Notes under the pieces: generated by a model
Seen by the model: only the letters and a program-made list of their open reading frames with translations
Told to the model about the DNA's origin: nothing
The model's database searches: none
Shown: positions 1-5,840 of the stretch, one piece after another
Layout: the number at the start of each line of letters is the position of its first letter
How positions within the stretch are numbered: position 1 is the stretch's first letter
Assembly (NCBI GenBank): GCA_038528605.1
Contig: JBCBEP010000174.1
Span: 1-5,840, forward strand
From: Thermohalobaculum sp038528605
GTDB lineage: Bacteria > Pseudomonadota > Alphaproteobacteria > Rhodobacterales > Rhodobacteraceae
DNA: 5,840 nucleotides
Direction: 5' to 3'
Made by a program: the position numbers and the translations under genes

Positions 1-59
1 TCTTCTACGCCTGGCGGATGAACGCGCTCGACCGTGAACATGGCGTAGACGAGGAGTAG
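1..59 (+). CDS. Small subunit of sodium:solute symporter (DUF4212), C-terminal tail only
   Basis: Reading from base 3, the frame gives FYAWRMNALDREHGVDEE and then TAG at 57-59. The gene begins upstream of the window. This ending (aromatic-rich end of a membrane helix, WRMN, then LDREHGV and an acidic tail) matches what I know of the C-terminus of DUF4212 proteins. These are short two-helix membrane proteins encoded directly before VC_2705-type symporters and regarded as their small subunit. The neighbour 4 bases downstream is exactly such a symporter, which strongly supports the call. Only 18 residues are visible, so function rests on the ending plus context. Confidence 0.75.
   Translation, partial: FYAWRMNALDREHGVDEE
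51..56 (+). promoter_or_regulatory. Ribosome binding site of the symporter gene
   Basis: GAGGAG lies 7 bases before the ATG at 64. It encodes the last two glutamates of the upstream small subunit. Translation of the two subunits is therefore probably coupled, and the site supports ATG 64 as the start. Confidence 0.6.
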
Positions 60-63
60 TATC

Positions 64-1851
64 ATGGATCAATTCACGCTGAACCTGCTCTTCGTTGGCG
101 GGTCTTTCGCGCTTTATATCGGTATCGCGATCTGGGCGCGCGCGGGTTCGACATCGGAGTTCTACGCGGCTGGCCGGGGCGTTCATCCGGTTACGAACGG
201 CATGGCCACGGCGGCGGACTGGATGTCCGCGGCGTCCTTCATCTCGATGGCCGGTCTTATCGCCTTCACGGGGTACGACAACTCGTCGTTCCTGATGGGC
301 TGGACGGGTGGCTATGTGCTGCTTGCCCTGCTTCTGGCGCCTTACCTGCGGAAGTTCGGGAAGTTCACGGTCTCGGAGTTCATCGGCGACCGGTTCTATA
401 GCGGCACGGCGCGGCTGGTGGCGGTGATCTGTCTTCTGATCGCGTCGATCACCTATGTGATCGGGCAGATGCAGGGCGTGGGCATCGCTTTCGGGCGGTT
501 CCTCGAGATCGACGCGACCACGGGCCTGCTGATCGGCGCCTGCGTGGTGTTCGCCTATGCCGTGTTCGGCGGCATGAAGGGCGTTACCTACACGCAGGTG
601 GCGCAATACTGCGTGCTGATCACCGCCTACACGATCCCGGCGGTGTTCATCTCGCTGCAGCTCACCGGGAACCCGATCCCGGCGCTCGGCCTCTTCGGGG
701 ACCATGCGGCCTCGGGCGAGCCGCTGCTCGCGAAGCTCGACCAGATCGTGCGGGACCTTGGCTTCGCCGAGTACACGGCGGCGCATGGCTCCACGATCAA
801 CATGGTGCTCTTCACCCTGTCGCTCATGATCGGCACCGCGGGCCTGCCCCACGTGATCATGCGCTTCTTCACGGTGCCGCGCGTGTCGGACGCCCGCTGG
901 TCCGCCGGCTGGACGCTGGTCTTCATCGCCCTCCTCTACCTCACGGCCCCCGCCGTGGGCGCGATGGCGCGGCTGAACATCTCCGAGCTGATGTGGCCGA
1001 ACGGCACGGACGGCGCGGCGGTGTCGGTCGAGCAGATCCAGAACGACCCGGAATATGCCTGGATGGCCACCTGGCAGAAGACCGGCCTCCTCGACTGGGA
1101 GGACAAGAACGGCGACGGCATGATCCAGTACTACAACGACAAGAGCGAGGCGTTGCAGGAGAAGGCCGAAGCGAACGGTTGGCAGGGCAATGAGCTGACC
1201 AACTTCAACCGCGACATCCTGGTGCTGGCCAACCCGGAGATTGCGAGCCTGCCTGGATGGGTCATCGGCCTCGTTGCAGCAGGCGGCCTCGCGGCTGCGT
1301 TGTCGACAGCGGCGGGGCTTCTGCTGGCGATTTCCTCGGCGGTGTCTCACGACCTTCTGAAGGGTCAGCTGACACCCAACATGTCGGAGAAATCGGAGCT
1401 GATGGCTGCCCGAATATCGATGGCCGTGGCGATCGTCGTCGCCGTCTTGCTCGGGCTCAATCCACCAGGCTTCGCGGCACAAACGGTGGCCTTGGCCTTC
1501 GGTCTCGCGGCAGCCTCGATCTTCCCGGCGCTGATGATGGGGATCTTCTCGACCCGCATCAACAACACCGGGGCGGTGGCCGGCATGCTCGCGGGCCTCG
1601 TGGTGACGCTCCTCTACATCTTCCTGCACAAGGGCTGGTTCTTCATCCCGGACACCAACATGTTCACGGATGCGGACCCGCTGCTCGGCCCGGTCAAGTC
1701 CACCTCCTTCGGCGCGATCGGTGCGGCGGTGAACTTCGCGGTGGCCTACTTCGTCTCCGGTGCGACCAAGGAGACGCCGCAGGAGATCAAGGACCTGGTG
1801 GCCAGTGTCCGCGTGCCCCGTGGCGCGGCGGCTGCGGCGGCCGATCACTAA
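64..1851 (+). CDS. Sodium:solute symporter, VC_2705 subfamily (SSS/SLC5 superfamily), large subunit
   Basis: This is an inner-membrane transporter of 595 residues that should couple sodium entry to uptake of a small solute. Relatives include the acetate permease ActP, so a short organic acid is the likely substrate, but the sequence does not prove it. The N-terminus shows the SSS pattern: helix 1 (about residues 7-25), then EFYAAGR (32-38) and DWMSAASF (52-59). The helix at about 400-425 contains ALST (412-415), where S414 and T415 sit at the expected sodium-site serines of this fold. More hydrophobic segments continue to about residue 565, giving a many-helix protein of normal length. A hydrophilic insert at about 315-390 between helices carries an EF-hand-like loop (D347, N349, D351, G352, I354). 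ATG 64 is preceded by GAGGAG and lies 4 bases after the small-subunit stop. The substrate is unknown; family assignment is strong. Confidence 0.92.
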   Translation: MDQFTLNLLFVGGSFALYIGIAIWARAGSTSEFYAAGRGVHPVTNGMATAADWMSAASFISMAGLIAFTGYDNSSFLMGWTGGYVLLALLLAPYLRKFGKFTVSEFIGDRFYSGTARLVAVICLLIASITYVIGQMQGVGIAFGRFLEIDATTGLLIGACVVFAYAVFGGMKGVTYTQVAQYCVLITAYTIPAVFISLQLTGNPIPALGLFGDHAASGEPLLAKLDQIVRDLGFAEYTAAHGSTINMVLFTLSLMIGTAGLPHVIMRFFTVPRVSDARWSAGWTLVFIALLYLTAPAVGAMARLNISELMWPNGTDGAAVSVEQIQNDPEYAWMATWQKTGLLDWEDKNGDGMIQYYNDKSEALQEKAEANGWQGNELTNFNRDILVLANPEIASLPGWVIGLVAAGGLAAALSTAAGLLLAISSAVSHDLLKGQLTPNMSEKSELMAARISMAVAIVVAVLLGLNPPGFAAQTVALAFGLAAASIFPALMMGIFSTRINNTGAVAGMLAGLVVTLLYIFLHKGWFFIPDTNMFTDADPLLGPVKSTSFGAIGAAVNFAVAYFVSGATKETPQEIKDLVASVRVPRGAAAAAADH

Positions 1852-1859
1852 AGAACCCC

Positions 1860-1885
1860 GGCATCGGCGCTCAGGCGCCGGTGCC
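1860..1885 (+). other. Strong GC-rich intergenic hairpin (possible terminator, attenuator or mRNA-stability element)
   Basis: GGCATCGGCGC (1860-1870) pairs with GCGCCGGTGCC (1875-1885) around a TCAG tetraloop: 11 bp with a single U-G wobble. It starts 8 bases after the symporter stop. It is followed by C-rich sequence rather than a T run, so it is not a textbook intrinsic terminator. It could end part of the transcripts or protect the 3' end of the symporter mRNA, which would lower expression of the downstream genes relative to the symporter. I see no clear -35/-10 promoter in the rest of the 99-base gap. Confidence 0.5.
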
Positions 1886-1936
1886 CTCCCCCGGTGGCGC
1901 GGCAGAGCCCGCCATCGCGTGCCGGACCAGCGAGCG

Positions 1937-1944
1937 AAAGGTGG
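1937..1944 (+). promoter_or_regulatory. Ribosome binding site that selects ATG 1951
   Basis: AAAGGTGG ends 6 bases before ATG 1951. The same frame is open from a GTG at 1894, which would add 19 residues of low-complexity R/P/S-rich sequence. That GTG overlaps the region just after the hairpin and has no good ribosome site. ATG 1951 is therefore the better start. Confidence 0.6.
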
Positions 1945-1950
1945 TGGGAC

Positions 1951-2958
1951 ATGCCACTCTCGGCCGAGCTGACGCAGTTTCTGGCTTCCGTTCACCCCTA
2001 TGACAGTCTCCCCGAGGAGGAGCTGGCCGCGCTTTCAGCGCGCTGCACCACCGCGGAGGTTCCCGCCGGCCACCGGATTTTCGCGCTGGGGGACGAGATA
2101 AGCAGCCTCTACGTCGTCATCGCCGGAGAGATCGAGATCAGGGACGAGGCCGATGTCCAGCTCTCGATCCTCGGCCCCCGCAATTCCTTCGGCGAGCGCG
2201 CGCTGCAGCGCGGCGGCACCGCCCAGCGCTCGGCGACCGCGACGGCGGAGGCGACGCTGATCGAGCTGCCGGCGGATGCGTTCTTCGAATTGATGGACAA
2301 GAGCCCGGCCGCGGCCCGCTTCTTCCACCGGCGCCGACCGCAGCGGGCGGACAAGAAGGACCTGACCACGCTGCCGGTCGAGAAGCTGATGTCGCGCAAT
2401 CCGGTGAACTGCACGCCGGAGACGACGATCCGCGAGGCGGCGAAGCGCATGCATGAGGCGAAGATCTCCTCGGTTTGCGTGACCGATGCGGCGGGCTTCC
2501 AGGGCATCGTCACCGTGCGGGACATGACCGGCCGGGTCGTCGCGCAGGGCCGGGACCCGTCGGAGCCCGTCTCCACGATCATGACCGCCGCGCCGATGGC
2601 GCTTGGCCCCGCGGCGCTCGGCACGGATGTGCTGCATATGATGGTGGAGCGCGGGATCGGGCATGTGCCGATCGTCGATGACGGGCGGCTTGTCGGCATC
2701 GTCACGCAGACCGATCTCACCCGCGCGCAAACGGTCACCTCAGCCGATATCGTCGGCCGTATCTCGAAGGCGCCCGATGCCGCCACGATGGCGCGGGGTG
2801 TCGCGGAGATCCCGCAGTTCCTGGCGCAGCTTGTGGGCGGGGGGAACCGGCACGAGGTGGTCACGCGCCTGATCTCCGACATCGCGGATGCGGCGACACG
2901 GCGGCTGCTGAAGCTCGCGGAGGCCGAGCTTGGCCCGCCACCGGTGCCGTATCTTTAG
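1951..2958 (+). CDS. N-terminal fragment: cyclic nucleotide-binding domain plus two CBS domains
   Basis: If the TAG is real and terminates, this 335-residue protein is made. Residues 20-120 form a cNMP-binding domain: the strand and glycine pattern G47-D48, G59, then FGE (80-82) and R93 match the phosphate-binding cassette FGE...R-x-A, although residue 83 is R where many active domains have L or I. CBS1 runs about 143-200 (LMSRNPV...GIVTVRDM) and CBS2 about 207-260 (IMTAAPM...GIVTQTDL). CBS pairs usually bind adenine nucleotides. A helical linker (about 270-325) leads to PPPVPYL at the stop. It keeps all sensing domains and loses the whole catalytic part. It could act as a free regulator or be unstable; the sequence cannot decide. 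The AAAGGTGG site supports ATG 1951. Confidence 0.75.
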   Translation: MPLSAELTQFLASVHPYDSLPEEELAALSARCTTAEVPAGHRIFALGDEISSLYVVIAGEIEIRDEADVQLSILGPRNSFGERALQRGGTAQRSATATAEATLIELPADAFFELMDKSPAAARFFHRRRPQRADKKDLTTLPVEKLMSRNPVNCTPETTIREAAKRMHEAKISSVCVTDAAGFQGIVTVRDMTGRVVAQGRDPSEPVSTIMTAAPMALGPAALGTDVLHMMVERGIGHVPIVDDGRLVGIVTQTDLTRAQTVTSADIVGRISKAPDAATMARGVAEIPQFLAQLVGGGNRHEVVTRLISDIADAATRRLLKLAEAELGPPPVPYL

Positions 2959-3021
2959 CTGGCCTGCGGCTCGCAGGGCCGGCAGGAACAGACCGGCGTT
3001 TCCGACCAGGATAACTGCCTG

Positions 3022-3771
3022 ATGCTCTCGGACGAGGTGACGGCGGGCCAAATGGCGTATTTCGCGAGCCTCGCCAAGATCGTCTGCGACGGTCTCAACA
3101 CCTGCGGCTATGTCTATTGCCCGGGCGACATGATGGCGACGAACCCGCGCTGGTGTCAGCCCCTGCATGTCTGGCGGAGTTACTTCGAGGGCTGGATCGC
3201 GAAGCCGGACCCTGAGGCGCAGATGCTCGCCTCGGTGATGTTCGACCTGCGCCCGATCGGTGGGGACGCGCGGCTCTTCGGGGACCTGCAGCGGGAGACG
3301 CTGCAGAAAGCCTCGAAGAACTCGATCTTTACGGCGCACATGATCTCGAACTCGCTGAAGCACCACCCGCCGCTCGGCCTTCTCCGCGGGCTGGCGACCA
3401 TCCGCTCCGGCGAGCACCGCAACCGGATCGACCTCAAGCATAACGGGGTGGTGCCCATCGTCGATCTCGGCCGGCTCTACGCGCTCCGTGGCAGGCTGGA
3501 GGCGGTGAACACCCGCGCGCGGATCGAGGCGGCGCGCAAGGGCGGCGTGCTTTCCGCGACGGGGGGCGCCGATCTGCTCGACGCCTACGACCTGATCGCG
3601 ACCATGCGCCTCGAGCATCAGGCGCGCCAGGTGAACGCGGGCGAGGCGCCGGACAACTATCTCGACCCCTCGAACCTCTCCGACTTCGAGCGTAGCCATT
3701 TGCGCGATGGCTTCGTGGTGGTGAGAACGATGCAGTCCGCCATCGGGTCGGGCACAGGCGCGCTGGGGTAG
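3022..3771 (+). CDS. C-terminal fragment: DUF294 nucleotidyltransferase remainder and substrate-binding domain
   Basis: This 249-residue frame is in phase with the fragment upstream and is the downstream part of the same gene. It starts at residue 358 of the joined protein. Family sequence is plain to see, including WCQPLHVWRSYF, MFDLRPIGGDARL, LKHHPPLGLLRGL, RIDLKHNGVVPIVDLGRLYAL and the C-terminal LSDFERSHLRDGFVVVR. This matches the DUF294 plus DUF294 C-terminal region. Between the TAG and this ATG there is no in-frame ATG, GTG or TTG (only CTG at 2959 and 3019), so a restarted protein would lack the GS-x10-DxD motif and should be catalytically dead. The only ribosome-site-like sequence is a weak AGGA at 3008-3011. 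Independent translation is doubtful; most likely this is the remnant of a broken gene or the second half of a readthrough product. Confidence 0.6.
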   Translation: MLSDEVTAGQMAYFASLAKIVCDGLNTCGYVYCPGDMMATNPRWCQPLHVWRSYFEGWIAKPDPEAQMLASVMFDLRPIGGDARLFGDLQRETLQKASKNSIFTAHMISNSLKHHPPLGLLRGLATIRSGEHRNRIDLKHNGVVPIVDLGRLYALRGRLEAVNTRARIEAARKGGVLSATGGADLLDAYDLIATMRLEHQARQVNAGEAPDNYLDPSNLSDFERSHLRDGFVVVRTMQSAIGSGTGALG

Positions 3772-3777
3772 TTTCTC

Positions 3778-4296
3778 ATGTTCATCGAACTCATCGCCAC
3801 CGTGGTTGCCGGCATCGCCTGCGCAGGGGTTGTCATGCTGGTGAACCCGCTCGTCGGGCGCCGCCTGCCGAAATGGGTGACGCCGGTGGCCGCGGGGCTC
3901 GGCATGCTGGGGATGACCATCAGCAATGAATACTCCTGGTTCGAGCGCACCGCGGCCGAGCTTCCCGAGGGGCTGGAGATCGCCACGACCGTGGAGGAGC
4001 GGAGCTGGTTGCGGCCCTGGACACAGATCCAGCCCTACACCAAGCGCTTCGTTGCGGTTGACCGGGTGAACGCCCAGACAAACGAGAACCTGCCGGAGCA
4101 GCGCCTGGTGAGCCTCTATTTCTTCGGCCGCTGGTCCCCGGTGAACACGGCGCCCGTGCTGTTCGACTGTGCGGCCGGGCGCTCCGCCATCCTCATCGAC
4201 GGCGCGGAGTTCGATGAGGAGGGCCGCGTGATCGATGCGACATGGGAGGCGATGGCGCCCGAAGACCCTGTTCTGAAGATGGCCTGCGAGACCTGA
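3778..4296 (+). CDS. Small membrane-anchored protein of unknown function
   Basis: I do not recognise a named family for this 172-residue protein. Two hydrophobic segments are seen: about 3-23, and 34-48 just after a basic loop (GRRLPKW, 27-33). By the positive-inside rule the loop is cytoplasmic, so the N-terminus and the roughly 120-residue soluble part should be periplasmic. The second helix runs into NEYSWFER (50-57), an aromatic patch. The rest is mixed alpha/beta sequence with YFFGRW near 113-118 and two cysteines (near 130 and 170). It begins 6 bases after the DUF294 gene ends and stops 1 base before the exonuclease starts, so it is probably co-translated with both and may help place or regulate the membrane exonuclease. 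Such small proteins recur in this operon in related bacteria to my recollection, which I could not check. Confidence 0.8.
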   Translation: MFIELIATVVAGIACAGVVMLVNPLVGRRLPKWVTPVAAGLGMLGMTISNEYSWFERTAAELPEGLEIATTVEERSWLRPWTQIQPYTKRFVAVDRVNAQTNENLPEQRLVSLYFFGRWSPVNTAPVLFDCAAGRSAILIDGAEFDEEGRVIDATWEAMAPEDPVLKMACET

Positions 4297-4297
4297 C

Positions 4298-5707
4298 ATG
4301 CTCGCCCGCCTCAGCCTCCGTCTCCGCATCTTCCTGTTCTTCGGCCTGCTGGCCCTGGGGGGCGCGGCGCTGGCGGGCGGAGCGATGTATTTCGGCTGGT
4401 CCCGCATGGAGCCGCCCTTGCCGACCGGCCCCTTCGTTACCGCCTTCCTGATCTTTGCCTTCCTCAATCTCGGCTTCGTCGCCCTTGTCTGGATGCTGTT
4501 CGACGAGAACGTGGCGCGGCCGATCGACAAGCTGGCGGCGGATCTGCGCCTTTGCGCCCATTCCAACGTGGCGAAGGCCGTGGACACCGAGGGCGCTAAG
4601 TATCTGGGGGACCTTGCCCCGGCCGTCAGCGCCGTCTCCACCACCCTGAGCGCCGGGGTGATGGACAGCGCCGCCCATGTCGCGCGCGAGACGGGCCGGC
4701 TGCAGGCCGAAGCAGCGCGGCTGACGGCGCTGCTGACCGAGATCCCGGTCGCCACGATGCTGGTGAACGAAGCCGGCGAGATCGTGCTTTATGACGGGCA
4801 GGCGGCGGATATCCTGTCGCTGATCGCGCCGCCCCGCCTGAAGGCGCCGCTTACGGAGTATTTCGAGGCAGAGTGCCTGGCGGCCGCACGGGCGCAGCTC
4901 TCGGAAGCCGAGCCGGAGGTATCCTTCGCGTTGCGGGCCTCGATGGGCGGGCACGCCTTCGACGCGCGGCTGAAACGGCTGGACGAGACCGGCTTCATGC
5001 TGGTCGTCGATGTGGACCGCGCGCCGATGTCACCCGTCAGCGCCCGTCCGCTGGTCTACGACTTCGACCTTCTCAACACGGAACCGGCCGCGGAGCTGAC
5101 GGAAACGGCGCTGCGCGATCTTTGCTTTGTGGTCTTCGATACCGAGACGACCGGTCTCTCGACCAGCACGGACGACGTGGTGCAGATCGGCGCGGTGCGG
5201 GTTCTGAACGGGCGGATCGTGCCGGGCGAGGTATTCGACAGCTATGTGGACCCCGGAAGGCCGATCCCGCCGGCCTCAACGAAAATCCACCATGTCTCCG
5301 ACGCCGATGTGGCCGGCGCACCGGATTTCGCCGCCGCCGGGCGCGCCTTCCACGCCTTCGCGCGCGGTTCGGTCCTCGTGGCGCATAACGCCCCGTTCGA
5401 TCTCGCCTTCTTCCGCCGCTACGAGGAGGCGATGGGCGTGGAATGGGCCCATCCCGTGCTCGACACGGTCCTCATCTCCGCAATGACCTTCGGCATCACG
5501 GAGGAGCATTCGCTCGACGCGCTTTGCGAGCGGTTGGAGGTGCCGATCCCGCCGGAGGCGCGGCACAGCGCCCTCGGGGACGCGCTGGTGACCGCGGAGG
5601 TTCTGGTCCGCCTGCTGCCGCTGCTGGAGGCCAAGTCCCTCGTCACCCTCGGCGATGTGATCGCGGAGGCGAAGCAGTACGGCCGCCTGCTGAAGGACCT
5701 GAACTGA
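4298..5707 (+). CDS. Membrane-anchored DEDDh 3'-5' exonuclease (DnaQ/Pol III epsilon-like) with HAMP-like and PAS-like region
   Basis: This 469-residue protein has a basic N-terminus (RLSLRLR) and two membrane helices (about 11-33 and 46-68) with a short periplasmic loop. The segment after helix 2 (about 69-145, beginning FDENVARPIDKLAADL) resembles a HAMP linker and a helical stalk. Residues about 146-241 (EIPVATMLVNEAGEIVLYDG onward) look PAS-like. The C-terminal part, about 276-455, is a complete DEDDh exonuclease: D281 and E283 in FDTETTG, D368 in HNAPFD, then H423 and D428 in HSALGD. All five metal/catalytic residues are present, so it should cleave 3' ends of DNA or RNA, or small oligonucleotides, at the cytoplasmic face of the membrane. 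It is not the replicative proofreading subunit, which is short and soluble. The start codon lies 1 base after the preceding stop, suggesting translational coupling. The family call is firm; the substrate is unknown. Confidence 0.9.
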   Translation: MLARLSLRLRIFLFFGLLALGGAALAGGAMYFGWSRMEPPLPTGPFVTAFLIFAFLNLGFVALVWMLFDENVARPIDKLAADLRLCAHSNVAKAVDTEGAKYLGDLAPAVSAVSTTLSAGVMDSAAHVARETGRLQAEAARLTALLTEIPVATMLVNEAGEIVLYDGQAADILSLIAPPRLKAPLTEYFEAECLAAARAQLSEAEPEVSFALRASMGGHAFDARLKRLDETGFMLVVDVDRAPMSPVSARPLVYDFDLLNTEPAAELTETALRDLCFVVFDTETTGLSTSTDDVVQIGAVRVLNGRIVPGEVFDSYVDPGRPIPPASTKIHHVSDADVAGAPDFAAAGRAFHAFARGSVLVAHNAPFDLAFFRRYEEAMGVEWAHPVLDTVLISAMTFGITEEHSLDALCERLEVPIPPEARHSALGDALVTAEVLVRLLPLLEAKSLVTLGDVIAEAKQYGRLLKDLN

Positions 5708-5750
5708 CCGGACCCACCGCTTCAGCCCACGCGCTAAGCCGGCGCCGCGC

Positions 5751-5764
5751 AGCCCACGAGGGCT
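5751..5764 (+). terminator. Weak candidate terminator after the exonuclease gene
   Basis: AGCCC (5751-5755) can pair with GGGCT (5760-5764) around ACGA, 44 bases after the exonuclease stop. The stem is only 5 bp and is followed by ATTCC, not a T run, so it is a poor intrinsic terminator. It lies between convergent genes, where a terminator is expected. Nothing better is visible in 5708-5786. Confidence 0.2.
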
Positions 5765-5786
5765 ATTCCGGTAGCTGATGAGGGAA

Positions 5787-5840
5787 TGGTGGGCGGTACT
5801 GGGCTCGAACCAGTGACCCCAGCGATGTGAACACTGTGCT
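5787..5840 (-). tRNA. tRNA-Val (anticodon CAC), 3' part; 5' end beyond the window
   Basis: Read on the minus strand, the 3' end is CCA (5789-5787), discriminator A (5790) and acceptor strand ACCGCCC (5797-5791). The T arm has stem ACTGG/CCAGT around loop TTCGAGC. The variable loop is GGGTC. The anticodon stem is CAGTG/CGCTG (one G-U pair) around loop TTCACAT, so the anticodon is CAC, which reads GUG valine codons. The D arm and the 5' acceptor strand lie outside the window. CCA is encoded in the DNA. The gene is convergent with the operon. Confidence 0.93.

Larger units (their letters stand above)
1951..3771 (+). pseudogene. cNMP-binding/CBS/DUF294 nucleotidyltransferase gene interrupted by one in-frame TAG
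   Basis: Read as one frame of 606 positions, this is a complete member of a known architecture. It has a cyclic-nucleotide-binding domain (about 20-120), CBS1 (143-200), CBS2 (207-260), a DUF294 nucleotidyltransferase domain (about 300-450) and the DUF294 C-terminal substrate-binding domain (about 460-600). Codon 336 (2956-2958) is TAG, in the context PVPYL-stop-LACGSQGRQEQ. Relatives as I recall them have tryptophan here, so one G-to-A change of TGG explains it. Just after it the minimal nucleotidyltransferase motif GS-x10-DxD is perfect (G340, S341, D352, D354). No frameshift is seen, and codon choice stays G/C-rich to the final TAG. The intact protein would be a cytoplasmic sensor with a GlnD-like transferase domain whose substrate is not established. 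Alternatives to a pseudogene are a base-calling error, stop-codon readthrough, or two split proteins. Confidence 0.75.

Noticed and set aside
1894..1950. GTG start adding 19 residues to the cNMP/CBS protein
   Set aside because: The extension has no domain character and no good ribosome site, whereas ATG 1951 has AAAGGTGG at proper spacing.
1257..2003. 248-residue plus-strand frame overlapping the symporter end
   Set aside because: Out of frame with the clear symporter sequence, with a low-complexity G/R-rich product; a shadow of GC-rich coding DNA.
2956..2958. Special recoding of TAG (pyrrolysine)
   Set aside because: No pyrrolysine machinery is visible and it is not expected in this group; a TGG-to-TAG change is simpler.
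2740..4755. 671-residue open frame on the minus strand
   Set aside because: It lies opposite three coding genes with clear family motifs; its product is R/H/P-rich with no recognisable domain. Long antisense open frames are expected at this GC content.
5787..5840. Could the adjacent tRNA be an amber suppressor explaining the TAG?
   Set aside because: The anticodon is CAC (valine), not CUA, so it would not read UAG.
5708..5840. tRNA 3' end as an integration site for a mobile element
   Set aside because: No integrase, direct repeat of the tRNA end or foreign-looking gene is visible in the window.

Overview
The window looks like a high-GC alphaproteobacterial chromosome, most likely Rhodobacterales. 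The reasons are strong G/C preference at third codon positions and a recognisable order of gene families: a small DUF4212 symporter subunit, a VC_2705-type sodium:solute symporter, a cNMP/CBS/DUF294 regulatory protein and a membrane-anchored DnaQ-like exonuclease. The assignment comes from recognising families by eye; no database search was run.

Layout, left to right. Bases 1-59 are the C-terminal tail of the small symporter subunit. Four bases later comes the large symporter (64-1851), a transporter of the acetate/solute permease superfamily. A 99-base gap holds a near-perfect 11-bp hairpin and a good ribosome binding site. Then comes a gene of the family cNMP-binding + 2 CBS + DUF294 nucleotidyltransferase + DUF294 C-terminal domain. 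In this copy it is cut by one in-frame TAG at 2956-2958. On both sides of that codon the reading frame and the family motifs stay intact (whole span 1951-3771, 606 positions, about the usual length). Next are a small two-helix membrane protein of unknown function (3778-4296) and a 469-residue membrane-anchored exonuclease with HAMP-like and PAS-like segments (4298-5707). The last three genes are 6 and 1 bases apart and so look translationally coupled. The right edge carries the 3' part of a tRNA-Val (CAC) on the minus strand, convergent with the operon.

Working together (inference). The two symporter subunits probably bring in a small organic acid such as acetate. The cNMP/CBS/nucleotidyltransferase protein is a plausible sensor of nucleotide or energy state with a GlnD-like catalytic domain. 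The exonuclease may be a membrane-localised signal-controlled nuclease in the same response. The key observation is the amber codon, which separates the sensory half from the catalytic half exactly at the start of the nucleotidyltransferase motif. It may be a recent nonsense mutation, a sequencing error or, less likely, a readthrough site.
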